Translations under genes and position numbers: made by a program
Origin: Shewanella sp. Choline-02u-19
GTDB taxonomy: Bacteria; Pseudomonadota; Gammaproteobacteria; Enterobacterales; Shewanellaceae
Length of the DNA stretch: 64,000 bases
Reading direction: 5' to 3'
Assembly: GCF_002836205.1 (NCBI RefSeq)
Contig: NZ_PJBE01000011.1
Location: 62,001-126,000 of the forward strand
The notes under the pieces: model-generated
Seen by the model: the letters and a program-made list of their open reading frames with translations, nothing else
Databases searched by the model: none
What the model was told of the DNA's origin: nothing
Part shown: piece after piece, positions 54,801 through 64,000 of the stretch
How positions within the stretch are numbered: position 1 is the stretch's first letter
How the letters are laid out: each line of letters opens with the position of its first letter

Positions 54801-55067
54801 TTAACGTAATTGACTATCTTTACTGCCTCTGCGATTAAACAGTGCCATGTTACCGTGCCGTTTATCTCGCTCGCTTTGACATTCAACACACAAACGAACG
54901 CCTTGAACAGCTCGTCTACGCGCCTCGGGAATGGGTTTATCGCACTCTTCACAGTCGAACAGACTTTGTCCAACGGATAATTCACTGCGAATATGCGCCA
55001 CTCCATCTTCGATACTATTATCGATTTGATCTTGCACTGCCCCGTCGCGGGCCCAACCACTTGCCAT
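54801..55067 (-). CDS. ybiI: DksA/TraR-type C4 zinc finger protein, YbiI-like
   Basis: 88 residues, as E. coli YbiI. It begins MASGWARDGAVQDQIDNSIEDG and ends NRRGSKDSQLR, both very close to YbiI. The zinc finger is C-x2-C-x17-C-x2-C (CEEC ... CVEC). Small TraR/DksA relatives can bind the RNA polymerase secondary channel; the function of this subgroup is not established. It lies upstream of frmA on the same strand but the frmA promoter is in between, so it is probably separate. Confidence 0.9.
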   Translation of the reverse strand: MASGWARDGAVQDQIDNSIEDGVAHIRSELSVGQSLFDCEECDKPIPEARRRAVQGVRLCVECQSERDKRHGNMALFNRRGSKDSQLR

Positions 55068-55145
55068 TTAGACTCCTTCATTTACTCAGCAAACAGCAAA
55101 GAACCTTGCTCAACTGCAGCACCAAGTAGATTTAAAGTTTAGAAG

Positions 55146-55479
55146 CTAACAGGCGTATTGCCATGTCAATTTTGTTGGGTGAATTATACTCAACTGACTT
55201 GGTTTGATAATGCACTCAATCTGAAAATTTCTTTTTCCGTACAGTAACAATCCTCGAGATTGCTGTATCCATCCACTTGTGATGGTAACAATTGTGGGCA
55301 TCTGAATATCATTGTTGAAAGTTAACTGCGGTTTATTACGGTAGCGGTAACAGGGAACGTATTTGGCTTTGGTATCCTCGCAATAAGCGCCTCTCTCACA
55401 AGGTGCGTTGTGACCAAACGTCAGCTTAAATGACAATATCAACTCAGCTGCTCTATTAGAGGCATAGAGCACCCAACAC
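55146..55479 (-). other. Open frame continuing from the patatin remnant
   Basis: The frame stays open for about 110 codons after the patatin-like part and encodes Cys/Tyr-rich sequence (ERGAYCEDTKAKYVPCYRYR) that is not patatin. It may be an unrelated joined fragment. No independent start with a ribosome-binding site was seen. Confidence 0.3.
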
Positions 55480-55799
55480 GCTAAAAGGTCTTTCCTAATG
55501 TTAGGACGAATAAGGATATCTTGTGGTTGTAAGTTTGAGATTTGCTGTACTGCATTGGCCCGGGTCATCATGGTAGACAGCGACGCTAAAATGGCCAAAC
55601 TGTTTTGTAATTCTTCTTTCGGTGCAAACTCGGAACCAATATCAATTGCAATATCAACACCCATCTCGCGTACCGTATCGGCTGGCATATTGCTGACAGT
55701 GCCGCCATCAGCCAGATACTTGCCGTCAATTTCAACCGGTTGCAATATTCTCGGCACCGACGCTTGCATTTCCCTTAATAGGTTACCAGAGTCAAGCAT
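55480..55799 (-). pseudogene. Patatin-like phospholipase remnant
   Basis: About 105 residues match the second half of a patatin catalytic domain: REMQASVPRILQPVEIDGKYLADGGTVSNMPADTVREMG (the DGG motif carries the catalytic Asp), then DIAIDIGS and QPQDILIRPNI. The N-terminal part with the oxyanion glycines and the GxSxG nucleophile is absent from the upstream bases, and the downstream sequence stops matching abruptly. A gene broken at both ends. Confidence 0.7.
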
Positions 55800-56203
55800 T
55801 GCATCACTAGTTCAACACCCACCAGTAACTGACAAGCACAGCATGCTTATCACCAATGGCTAGCAATCTACAGACGGCCAGCCTACAGAGCAGAACCAGC
55901 AGACTAATAACCGAACCAGCAACCCAACGGATATGCCAATAAGTCACGATTAGTTTGAGCTCTAATCACATTTATGAAGGCGTAATTGACTAAGGTAGCA
56001 AGTTTGAAGTACTAAACTGTTAACCATGCAACAATTGTGTTAATTTACGCTCTCAAACACTTTGTTTAGTCCTATTTTTGGTAATATGCTTGTCACATTA
56101 CTGTCACCTGCAAGAATCGAAGCACAGCCCCTAGTTTGAACTCTAACCATTGTTAGTTAAAGGCTCGTGCGCAACAAACTCTCAAATCGAGCACGGAGCT
56201 CTT
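55800..56203. other. proX upstream region
   Basis: No gene seen. It contains two similar imperfect palindromes, TTTGAGCTCTAA (about 55953) and TTTGAACTCTAA (about 56136), the second about 60 bp before the proX start. Confidence 0.4.
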
Positions 56204-57208
56204 ATGAAAAGTATAATTTTGATTGGCGGATTACTGCTTAGTACCGCGACACATCAAGTCTTTGCCGAAGAGCAATGCGGTAAAGTCACCATCGCAGATA
56301 TGAACTGGAGTTCAGCTTCATTAATCGCCAATGTGGATCGCTTTATTTTAGAACATGGTTACGGTTGCGAAGCAGAGTTAATCCCTGGCGATACGATGCC
56401 AACGAGCACCTCAATGGTTGAAAAAGGAGAGCCTGACATCGCGCCTGAGATCTGGAGCAATAACGTTAAAGATCTTATCGAACGAGGCATCAAGGAGAAG
56501 CGCTTAGCAATTGCAGGTAAATCACTCTCTGATGGCGGCGAAGAAGGTTTCTGGGTACCCAAGTATATGGTCGATAAAGACCCAAGCCTGAAAACCATCG
56601 CGGGTATTATTGCCAAAGTAAAAACCTTTGAGCATCCAGAAGATCCAGATCGTGGTGCTTTTTATGGCTGCCCTGCGGGTTGGGGCTGTCAGATCACCGC
56701 TGAAAATCTGTTTCGAGCACTAAAGCTCAGTGATGCAGGGTTTGATCTTGTCAATCCGGGTTCAGGAGCAGGTCTATCAGGTTCCATCGCCCGTGCTTAC
56801 GAGCGTGAAAAGCCTTGGTTTGGTTATTACTGGGCACCCACTGCAATATTGGGTAAGTACAACATGGTTAAGGTCGATTTTGGTACCGGTATCGATGAAG
56901 ACCATTTTCGTGACTGTATCTCTAACGTAGAGTGCGCAGATCCTAAAGTTACCATGTACCCATCAGCATTAGTGCAAACGGTTACCACTGCAGCTTTTGC
57001 TAAAAAATCAACTCAAGAATTTGAGTATCTTGCTAAACGTTCTATCACCAATGCCCAGATGAACGGCTTGCTGGCTTGGATGGAAGACAATCAGGCTGAT
57101 GGTAACATCGCCGCCGAGTACTTCCTGATGAAGCATGAAGATATATGGCTTAAATGGGTTCCTGCTGATGTTGCCGAAAAAGTAAAATTGGCAGTCAAAG
57201 CACTCTAA
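56204..57208 (+). CDS. proX: Glycine betaine/proline betaine ABC transporter substrate-binding protein
   Basis: 334 residues from the ATG at 56204 (CGGAGCTCTT upstream); an upstream in-frame start has no leader logic. The signal peptide ends VFA. OpuAC/ProX-type fold: KVTIADMNWSSASLIANVDRFIL, IAPEIWSNN, CPAGWGCQITAENLFRAL and KPWFGYYWAPTAILGKYNMVKVDF; several Trp and Tyr are placed to form the aromatic cage for quaternary amines. Binds the ligand in the periplasm and passes it to the ProW-like permease. Confidence 0.9.
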   Translation: MKSIILIGGLLLSTATHQVFAEEQCGKVTIADMNWSSASLIANVDRFILEHGYGCEAELIPGDTMPTSTSMVEKGEPDIAPEIWSNNVKDLIERGIKEKRLAIAGKSLSDGGEEGFWVPKYMVDKDPSLKTIAGIIAKVKTFEHPEDPDRGAFYGCPAGWGCQITAENLFRALKLSDAGFDLVNPGSGAGLSGSIARAYEREKPWFGYYWAPTAILGKYNMVKVDFGTGIDEDHFRDCISNVECADPKVTMYPSALVQTVTTAAFAKKSTQEFEYLAKRSITNAQMNGLLAWMEDNQADGNIAAEYFLMKHEDIWLKWVPADVAEKVKLAVKAL

Positions 57209-57216
57209 ATCCGAAC

Positions 57217-57248
57217 AAAACGCGAAGCCAACAAAGCTTCGCGTTTTT
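57217..57248 (+). terminator. Intercistronic terminator-like hairpin between proX and proW
   Basis: AAAACGCGAAGC-CAACAAA-GCTTCGCGTTTTT: a 12-bp stem with T5, 9 bp after the proX stop. Likely reduces downstream expression relative to the binding protein, as is common for ABC operons. Confidence 0.8.
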
Positions 57249-57293
57249 GTTTCTCATCTAGATTATTCCGTATAAAAAACGATAGAGGTACCA

Positions 57294-58193
57294 ATGGCTG
57301 ACTTTTCTTGGCTCAGCAAATTTCCAAAGATGGATCGTGAGACGTTATTGGAAATTCGCAAATATTTAGACAGCACCTTCCGGGACTTTTCCCGTGAGTA
57401 TGGTGATGTCATCGAGTCTTTCTTTGATCCCTTGCTCGACTTTCTTATCTGGTTTGAAAAGCTGTTGGTACAGTCACCTTGGTGGGCTGTACTGCTGTCA
57501 ATTACCGCATTAGTTTACTTAACTAGTCGTTCATGGAAATTATCTGTCGGCGTGGTGGTGTCATTTCTACTTATCGGTTATTTCGGTATGTGGGAAAATA
57601 CCATGCGGACTCTCAGTATCATTACCGTGTGCACGCTATTAGCCATCGTACTCGGCGTACCCATCGGTATATTAATGGCCCGCAGTAATCGAACTCGCTC
57701 AATAGTGACGCCGATTTTGGATGTCATGCAAACCATGCCAGCCTTCGTGTACCTTATCCCCGTGGTCATGTTACTCGGTATTGGCAAGGTGCCCGGCGTG
57801 ATTGCCGTGGTAATTTATGCCATTCCGCCCGTTATTCGACTCACGAATCTCGGGATCCGTCTGGTAGACAAAGAAGTACTAGAGGCTGCTACCGCCTATG
57901 GTGCAAGTCCCATGCAACGCCTTATGGGAGTGCAGTTACCACTCGCCTCTCCGACCATTATGGCAGGCATTAACCAGACCATTATGATGGCACTAGGAAT
58001 GGTCGTTATTGCGTCGATGATTGGCGTCACGGGGCTGGGTCAACCCGTACTCAAGTCAATCACCAACCAATACTTCACCCTCGGACTCTTTAACGGTTTA
58101 GCCATTGTCGCGCTAGCCATCATTTTTGATCGCACTTCTCAAGCTTACGCCAAGCGATCTCAGAAACACACCCAGAGTGGAAATCATGACTAA
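57294..58193 (+). CDS. proW: Glycine betaine ABC transporter permease
   Basis: 299 residues, about six to seven membrane helices. The permease domain has the EAA-type loop EVLEAATAYGASPMQRLMGVQLPLASPTIMAGINQ and GMVVIASMIGVTGLGQPVLKS. Similar to ProW/OpuAB. Its last bases overlap the start of the ATPase gene by 8 bp, so the two are translationally coupled. Confidence 0.94.
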   Translation: MADFSWLSKFPKMDRETLLEIRKYLDSTFRDFSREYGDVIESFFDPLLDFLIWFEKLLVQSPWWAVLLSITALVYLTSRSWKLSVGVVVSFLLIGYFGMWENTMRTLSIITVCTLLAIVLGVPIGILMARSNRTRSIVTPILDVMQTMPAFVYLIPVVMLLGIGKVPGVIAVVIYAIPPVIRLTNLGIRLVDKEVLEAATAYGASPMQRLMGVQLPLASPTIMAGINQTIMMALGMVVIASMIGVTGLGQPVLKSITNQYFTLGLFNGLAIVALAIIFDRTSQAYAKRSQKHTQSGNHD

Positions 58194-59442
58194 TCAATCA
58201 CCAACGCAGCCACTCATTCAAATTAGAGATCTCTATAAGGTCTTTGGCAAAAAACCCGCTAACGTCATGCCGATGGTTAAAGAAGGTTTATCTAAAGATG
58301 AAATTCTAGCTAAAACCGGCCATACCGTGGGCCTTAAAGCCATTAACCTCGACATTCATCAAGGTGAAATTTTTGTCATTATGGGGTTGTCGGGCTCAGG
58401 AAAGTCCACTTTGATCCGTCACTTCAATCGCCTTATCGATCCTACTGAAGGGCAGATATTGGTTGAAGGCATTGATGTGATGAAGCTGAATAGCAAAGAG
58501 TTGGAGCAATTTCGTCGCAATAAAATGGCGATGGTGTTTCAACGCTTTGGTTTAATGCCTCATCGCACCGTACTGGAAAATGTTGCCTATGGTCTCAGTG
58601 TACAAGGGGTAGACAAAGCCAGCAGAAATGCCAAGGCCAATCAATGGCTAGACACTGTTGGTTTGAGCGGATATGAAGCGCAGTACCCTTCGCAGCTATC
58701 TGGTGGCCAACAGCAACGTGTGGGCCTAGCGAGAGCGCTGTGCACCGATGCAGAAATTCTGCTGATGGATGAAGCTTTCTCGGCGCTTGATCCCTTGATA
58801 CGCAGTGAAATGCAAGACCAACTCATAGAGCTGCAAAAAGAGCTGCATAAAACCATTATCTTCATTACTCACGATCTCGATGAAGCGCTGCGCATTGGCG
58901 ACCGGATTGCGATCCTTAAAGACGGCAATCTGATCCAAGTGGGAGCGCCGGTGGATATCTTGCTCAACCCTGCTGACGATTATGTCGAAGCATTTGTCAA
59001 AGACGTCAACCGTCCGCGAGCCCTAACCGTTGAAACCGTGATGAAGCCACCAGCCTTTCGCCTTACCGCCGATACCATCGGTGAAGCGCTCAAGCAGATG
59101 AAGCAGATCCCAGCCAACTATGCCTATTACGTTACCGATGAAGGTTTTCAGGGCGTAGTGTGCCAAGAAGCACTGGAAGACGCTGTAAAAACAGATAAAG
59201 ATGCACCGATGGAAGACTTCCAGGTCGAGGAGATGACCCCGATATCACCAGATGCACTGCTTGAAAGTATTATTCCAACCACAATGGAATCAGACTTTCC
59301 CCTGCCCGTTGTCGATGCCGATGGTGACTTGCAGGGTGAGCTTTCACGTTCTCATCTGGCAGGCGTGTTATCAGACTTCTACACGGACGATACCGACAAC
59401 ACCGAATCACAAAAATCAAACTTAACAAACAAGGATAAATGA
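58186..59442 (+). CDS. proV: Glycine betaine ABC transporter ATPase with CBS domains
   Basis: 418 residues from the ATG at 58186; a frame extending further upstream would lie inside proW. Walker A GLSGSGKSTL, Q-loop MVFQRFGLMPH, signature LSGGQQQRVGLARAL, Walker B ILLMDEAFSALD, switch His in ITHDLDEA. The C-terminal 130 residues form a CBS pair, as in ProV/OpuA, which senses ionic strength. The C-terminus is extended and acidic (YTDDTDNTESQK). Confidence 0.95.
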   Translation: MTNQSPTQPLIQIRDLYKVFGKKPANVMPMVKEGLSKDEILAKTGHTVGLKAINLDIHQGEIFVIMGLSGSGKSTLIRHFNRLIDPTEGQILVEGIDVMKLNSKELEQFRRNKMAMVFQRFGLMPHRTVLENVAYGLSVQGVDKASRNAKANQWLDTVGLSGYEAQYPSQLSGGQQQRVGLARALCTDAEILLMDEAFSALDPLIRSEMQDQLIELQKELHKTIIFITHDLDEALRIGDRIAILKDGNLIQVGAPVDILLNPADDYVEAFVKDVNRPRALTVETVMKPPAFRLTADTIGEALKQMKQIPANYAYYVTDEGFQGVVCQEALEDAVKTDKDAPMEDFQVEEMTPISPDALLESIIPTTMESDFPLPVVDADGDLQGELSRSHLAGVLSDFYTDDTDNTESQKSNLTNKDK

Positions 59443-60677
59443 TGAATCGCTATACACTTGCTGCTTCTTGTATCGCCCTTGCATTAGCTGCTAATGCAAA
59501 TGCCGCCCCGGTAGACGAAGAGCTAAAAGCGCTAAAAGCCCGAATCGAGCAGTTGGAAACTCAACAGCAGAAGGAATCTGAGCAGTTAGTCGTTGCAGAG
59601 AAGAAAAAAGAAAACGCCGTCAAATTTGGTGGTGCCGTTCGTGTTAATTACTCTTATGAAGATTATAATGATGATAACGCTGATCGCGGCGGTGATTTTG
59701 ATTTCGATCTATTTCGCATAGATGTTTCAGGCAATTACGAAGACTTAATTTACTCTGCCCAGTATCGTTGGTTTGAATACATGAATGTGATTCAGCATGC
59801 ATGGATTGGTTACAACTTTACTGAAGAGCAACAAGGTAAAATTGGTGTCACTCAAGTCCCTTTCGGTATTCTAACTTACGCATCAAATAACTACTTCTTC
59901 AGCTCTAACTTCTACTTGGGCTTAGAAGATGACTACGATATGGGCCTAAATTACAAATACACTGGTGAAAATAATCGCCTCGATTTAGCTTTCTACAAAA
60001 ACGATGAGCAAGGCGGACTTGACGGGTATGTCTCAGACCGTACTGACCGTTACGCATACGATGTTGTCGGTATTCGTTTAGAGGGCGAAGGTGCTTATGA
60101 TGCTCCAACTGACGGTTATGCCGCTGGCGAAGTAAACACCTTCAACGCGCGCTATGCCCATAACTTCGCATTCAATGATGTTGCTGTTGAACTAGGCGCA
60201 TCAGTTCAAGCTGGCCAACTTGAAATTGCCAACGGCACCGATGGTGACAACGTTGCAGCCGCAATCCACAGTGTCGTTAACTACGACCGTTGGAATGTTA
60301 AGTTGCAATTGACCGATTATAAGTACGACGTTGATGGTATGGATGTTGACCGTATTGTCGTGGCTGCATACCACTTCTATGACTCAATTCCAGCAGAAGC
60401 GACGACTTACATCGCTAACGTAGCATACAGCCTACCGGTTAATATTGGACCGATATCAAACCTAACATTCTATAACGACTACTCATTGGTTACTGATAAA
60501 TCTGCGGATTTAGAAGATACCTTTATGAATGTCACAGGAATGGCGGTAACTGCCGGCGGACTCTACACTTATTTCGACTTTGTTGTCGGTGAGAACCAGC
60601 CTTTTATCGGCGGAACGATGGTCGGTAATGGTGACACTAACAAGCGCTTCAATATTAACTTTGGTTACTATTTCTAA
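59439..60677 (+). CDS. Porin coupled to the betaine transporter operon
   Basis: 412 residues. The start ATG overlaps the proV stop (ATGA), with a second Met next to it. Signal peptide to ANANAA; a short coiled coil (EELKALKARIEQLETQQQKE); then a barrel from VKFGGAVRVNYSYEDYNDD to the terminal Phe of NINFGYYF. It resembles OprO-/phosphate-selective-porin-like proteins. The overlapping start ties it to ProXWV, so it is probably an outer membrane entry route for the same quaternary amines (inference). Confidence 0.85.
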   Translation: MMNRYTLAASCIALALAANANAAPVDEELKALKARIEQLETQQQKESEQLVVAEKKKENAVKFGGAVRVNYSYEDYNDDNADRGGDFDFDLFRIDVSGNYEDLIYSAQYRWFEYMNVIQHAWIGYNFTEEQQGKIGVTQVPFGILTYASNNYFFSSNFYLGLEDDYDMGLNYKYTGENNRLDLAFYKNDEQGGLDGYVSDRTDRYAYDVVGIRLEGEGAYDAPTDGYAAGEVNTFNARYAHNFAFNDVAVELGASVQAGQLEIANGTDGDNVAAAIHSVVNYDRWNVKLQLTDYKYDVDGMDVDRIVVAAYHFYDSIPAEATTYIANVAYSLPVNIGPISNLTFYNDYSLVTDKSADLEDTFMNVTGMAVTAGGLYTYFDFVVGENQPFIGGTMVGNGDTNKRFNINFGYYF

Positions 60678-60721
60678 GCATTAAAAATAGTATTGATAAG
60701 CTAGAGATAGCTTAAGCTAAC

Positions 60722-60756
60722 AAAAAACCGCATCCCTTTAGGAGTGCGGTTTTTTT
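60722..60756 (+). terminator. Terminator of the proXWV-porin operon
   Basis: AAAACCGCA ... TGCGGTTTTTTT, with inner pairs, 45 bp after the porin stop. Confidence 0.9.
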
Positions 60757-60846
60757 ATTGGAAATAAGTGATGCTGAAGTCTAATAAGTCGTGGTTTACA
60801 AGCAGACAACCAATGTGGCACGTCATGTAGCACAGGTAGAAAAACA

Positions 60847-60874
60847 AAAGGCCTCACATTGCTGTGAGGCCTTT
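60847..60874 (-). terminator. Terminator of rnpB
   Basis: On the minus strand AAAGGCCTCACA-GCAA-TGTGAGGCCTTT, followed by TGTTTTTC: a 12-bp stem just behind the RNase P RNA 3' end. Confidence 0.85.
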
Positions 60875-60883
60875 GGCTTGAAT

Positions 60884-61228
<345 letters not shown>

Positions 61229-61301
61229 GCGCGGAGTATAGCCTAAGCGCAAGCAACAAACCAACTACTTTCACACTTAGTCTCTCGCAATGTGGCTAAC
61301 G

Positions 61302-62144
61302 TTAGAGGCCGATCGCTAAACCGTGCTTATAAAGCGCATTCTTTTTAATGCCATAGATCTGCCCAGCAATCGCTGAGGCCTTCTTTAATGGCAAGTCTTC
61401 ACAAAGCAGTTTTAGTGTTTCAATCACCACGGTAGAGAATTCTGACTCCTCATCACTGCGGTAGCCATGACACATCAACACGATTTCACCGCGTTGCTGG
61501 TTAAGGTCATCTTTAACCGTTTGTAGCACATCGCCTACGGGACCAGACAAAAAGGTCTCGAACGTTTTAGTCACTTCGCGTGCCATTACAATTTCACGAT
61601 CGGCCCCAAGAGCGGCGACCATTGATTCTAAACTGTGGACGATACGGTGCGGTGACTCATAGAAGATTAAGGTGCGTGGATCTTCTTTAAGCGCAGTGAG
61701 CTTATCTAAACGTCCTTTCTCTTTAGACGGTAAAAAACCTTCAAAAGTGAAACGGTCTGAAGGTAAGCCTGAAGCGCTCAACGCGGTGATAGCTGCACAA
61801 GGTCCTGGCAGTGGGATAACATTAAAGCCCGCTTCACGTACCTGTTTCACTAGGTGGTATCCTGGATCTGAGATCAGGGGTGTACCAGCATCGGAGATAA
61901 GTGCCACCGATTCACCATAGCCCAGTTTTTGAATAATCCACTGAGCTCTATCACGTTCGTTATGGTCGTGCAGCGCGGTTTTACGCGTCTCAATACCAAA
62001 GTGACTCAGCAACTTACCACTATGGCGTGTATCTTCGCAGGCGATGAGCGATACTTGATTAAGCACCTCAATTGCACGGCTACTAATATCCCCTAAATTC
62101 CCGATTGGTGTGGGAACAATGTAAAGCGCGACCGACAGGTCCAT
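61302..62144 (-). CDS. rsmI: 16S rRNA 2'-O-methyltransferase RsmI
   Basis: 280 residues with a GAGG ribosome-binding site. Tetrapyrrole methylase-type fold: LYIVPTPIGNLGDISSRAIEVL, ACEDTRHSGKLLSHFGI, LISDAGTPLISDPGYHLV, IPLPGPCAAITALSASGLPSDRF, FYESPHRIV. Methylates the 2'-O of C1402 in 16S rRNA. Divergent from lpoA, the same pairing as yraL-yraM in E. coli; rnpB follows on the same strand. Confidence 0.97.
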   Translation of the reverse strand: MDLSVALYIVPTPIGNLGDISSRAIEVLNQVSLIACEDTRHSGKLLSHFGIETRKTALHDHNERDRAQWIIQKLGYGESVALISDAGTPLISDPGYHLVKQVREAGFNVIPLPGPCAAITALSASGLPSDRFTFEGFLPSKEKGRLDKLTALKEDPRTLIFYESPHRIVHSLESMVAALGADREIVMAREVTKTFETFLSGPVGDVLQTVKDDLNQQRGEIVLMCHGYRSDEESEFSTVVIETLKLLCEDLPLKKASAIAGQIYGIKKNALYKHGLAIGL

Positions 62145-62246
62145 ATCTACCTCTGTAGTAACTTATAGCAAGAGTTTTTAACAAGACTTTCGCCAAGCGT
62201 AAGAGCAGGTTAAACTATTGACAGCATCTTACCAGAGTGAAGACCT

Positions 62247-64000
62247 GTGTTAAAAAGACTGAATTCAACTAAATTTATCTCAATCGCGATTTTATCTGCA
62301 GTTTTGTTCGGTTGTGGTACCTCTACGGCACCCGTAAATACTGAAAAGACACAAGTTTCTTTGTCTGCGGTGACAATGGCTTCATCACAGTATTTGGCGC
62401 TAGCCGCCAATGAAAAAAACCGTGAAACTCGTGATAAGTATGTTTTATTGGCAGCACATGCATTTATCAATGAAGGTAATGCCAACACTGCAGACAAGAC
62501 ATTAAAGTCTATCGCACAAGATATGACGCAAAAACCTGAGCTACTCGCAGAGCACAAATATCTTACCGCGCGGGTTTTAGAGGTGATCTCAACGTATGAT
62601 CATGCGCTGAAAACGCTCGACTATCCTAGCACTTGGACATTGCCAAATTGGCAGTGGGTGAGCTATTACCAATTTAAGGCGCGACTTTATCAGCAGGTCA
62701 ATCAGCCAATAGAGCAAGTTAGACAGCTGAGTTTATTGAGCCAGTACTTACCGCCGACACAGGCTTACGATGTTAACAATCAAATCTGGCGTTCACTGCA
62801 GCCCATTAACGAAAAAACGCTACTCAGTTTTCGCGATGATCGCACCAATCCTATTTTTGCAGGCTGGGTACAGTTAGCGTATATCGCTAAACATTACGCC
62901 ATTAACCCAAATGATCTGGTTCGCCAACTCGGTAGCTGGCAGCAACTTAACCCTAATCACCCTGCAGCAGCAAAGTTACCAACCGATCTCGAAAAGGCCC
63001 TTAACACTAAGCCATATCAGCCTAAAAACATTGCGGTGCTGTTACCTCTCACGGGCCCTAGAGCCGTTGTTGCAGATACCGTAAAGCAAGGTATTATTGC
63101 TAATTACATGGCGACCGGCGATGACAGTGTTGCCGTTAATTTTTTTGATACCGCCCTAGGGGCACCGCTGGCTTATCAACAGGCGGTAACGGCAGGCGCT
63201 GAGTTTATTATTGGGCCATTACTGCAATCCGAAGTGGAACAGTTACAAGATATGCCCCCCGTTTCAGCAATAACAGCGGTCACCCCGACAACAGCAAGCG
63301 AATCAATTGCCGCTAAGAGTATTCCGCAGCTGTACTTAAACCATATTGATAACTTTACCGCACATGATGATAAATTTTTCTTTGCGCTGTCACCCACAGA
63401 TGAAGCGATTGATGCGGCTCAACGACTGTATAATGACGGCATAGATCAACCCTTACTGTTAGTCAGTAATGATGCCGTCGGCCACCGTATGGCAGAGAGC
63501 TTTAGCGATGCTTGGCAACAACTGACGAGTAAGCCTGCCGAGATTCATTACTATGATGCTGGCGATAAAATGAAGGTCACAGTCCAAAAGGCACTGGGCG
63601 TTATCGACAGCAAGGAGCGTATTGCGCGCATTAAAGCTATTCTGAAGCCGAAGATTGAAGCTGATTTTCGTTCGCGCCGCGATATCGACGCGATTTATAT
63701 GATCTCTGCTAGCCGTGATTTAGTCTTATTGAAACCGTTTATTGATGTCAACTTCAGCGTATTTGCACAGCCAGTGCCTCTCTATACCACCAGCCGCAGC
63801 CGAGTTGAAAGCAATACGCGTGAAACCGCGACCGAGTTGAATAACCTCACCATTAGCGACATTCCTTGGTTAATCACCCCCAATACCGAAACCCGTATGG
63901 TGAATGAGTTATGGCCTAATTGGAGCAACAGTCGCAAACGCTTATACATTATGGGCTATGACGCGCTTGATTTAGTCGGTAAACTTGCACAGATGCGTGC
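62247..64000 (+). CDS. lpoA: Penicillin-binding protein activator LpoA, partial
   Basis: The gene runs off the right edge; about 584 residues are present from the GTG at 62247. The signal peptide has lipobox VLFGC, so it is an outer membrane lipoprotein. The N-terminal part is TPR-like helical (YLALAANEKNRETRDKYVLLAAHAFINEGN); the second part is a type I periplasmic-binding-protein fold (NIAVLLPLTGPRAVVADTVKQGI, FIIGPLLQSEVEQL, RSRRDIDAIYMISASRDL). LpoA activates PBP1a for septal and side-wall peptidoglycan synthesis. The start is GTG because no ATG precedes the signal sequence. Confidence 0.93.
   Translation, partial: MLKRLNSTKFISIAILSAVLFGCGTSTAPVNTEKTQVSLSAVTMASSQYLALAANEKNRETRDKYVLLAAHAFINEGNANTADKTLKSIAQDMTQKPELLAEHKYLTARVLEVISTYDHALKTLDYPSTWTLPNWQWVSYYQFKARLYQQVNQPIEQVRQLSLLSQYLPPTQAYDVNNQIWRSLQPINEKTLLSFRDDRTNPIFAGWVQLAYIAKHYAINPNDLVRQLGSWQQLNPNHPAAAKLPTDLEKALNTKPYQPKNIAVLLPLTGPRAVVADTVKQGIIANYMATGDDSVAVNFFDTALGAPLAYQQAVTAGAEFIIGPLLQSEVEQLQDMPPVSAITAVTPTTASESIAAKSIPQLYLNHIDNFTAHDDKFFFALSPTDEAIDAAQRLYNDGIDQPLLLVSNDAVGHRMAESFSDAWQQLTSKPAEIHYYDAGDKMKVTVQKALGVIDSKERIARIKAILKPKIEADFRSRRDIDAIYMISASRDLVLLKPFIDVNFSVFAQPVPLYTTSRSRVESNTRETATELNNLTISDIPWLITPNTETRMVNELWPNWSNSRKRLYIMGYDALDLVGKLAQMR

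Noticed and set aside
62210..62557. 115-codon frame on the minus strand
   Set aside because: Antisense shadow of the lpoA start region, whose plus-strand product is clearly a lipoprotein with a lipobox.

Overview
The window reads as chromosomal DNA of a marine gammaproteobacterium, most likely Shewanella or a close relative. This rests on protein families and layout: anaerobic respiratory molybdoenzymes with Tat leaders, GlyGly-CTERM exoproteases, many outer membrane porins, a cache-type chemoreceptor, the rsmI/lpoA neighbourhood and a gammaproteobacterial RNase P RNA. No prophage, complete insertion sequence, CRISPR array, rRNA or tRNA was recognised.

Layout. 0.1-4.5 kb: a porin and a small PstS-like protein, divergent from a hybrid sensor kinase. 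4.6-9.5 kb: a 7TM protein that looks like an AraC-type regulator without its DNA-binding domain, an S9 peptidase, a SYLF-domain protein and a secreted protein of unknown function. 9.7-23 kb: a respiratory block. It has a tetrathionate-reductase-like pair (ttrB-like, ttrA-like, no ttrC) with the decayed 3' end of a second ttrA-like gene behind it. A LysR regulator and a second molybdoenzyme operon follow (catalytic subunit, four-cluster ferredoxin, TorD-like chaperone, cytochrome b, porin), then a chemoreceptor. 23.3-33.7 kb: a 1186-residue orphan, YkvA, YgiQ radical SAM, MAPEG and ThrE proteins, and a short Omp85-like protein. 33.7-45.5 kb: a membrane-anchored winged-helix/beta-propeller regulator, two divergent S8-family proteins, a small beta-barrel and an SMR transporter.

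46-55 kb: formaldehyde handling is split into two operons, adhB-like/gfa beside a LysR gene and frmA/fghA. Both carry the same promoter: a TTATCA -35, a 16-bp spacer, a TATAAT -10, and a TTAC-N12-GTAA dyad exactly 16 bp upstream of the -35. This strongly suggests one regulon. Between them lie a structured leader with a 17-codon ORF and a terminator, a His-rich/HupE/membrane-anchor group probably for metal uptake, and a lipoprotein. 55.1-60.7 kb: a patatin remnant, then a glycine-betaine ABC operon in the order X-W-V with a porin coupled to it. 60.8-64 kb: rnpB, rsmI and lpoA, the last cut by the window edge.

The points most worth following are the shared formaldehyde promoter, the full-length S8 protein that has lost three of its four catalytic-centre residues beside an intact S8 protease, the two-enzyme respiratory block with a decayed paralogue, and the structured leader at 49.1-49.35 kb.
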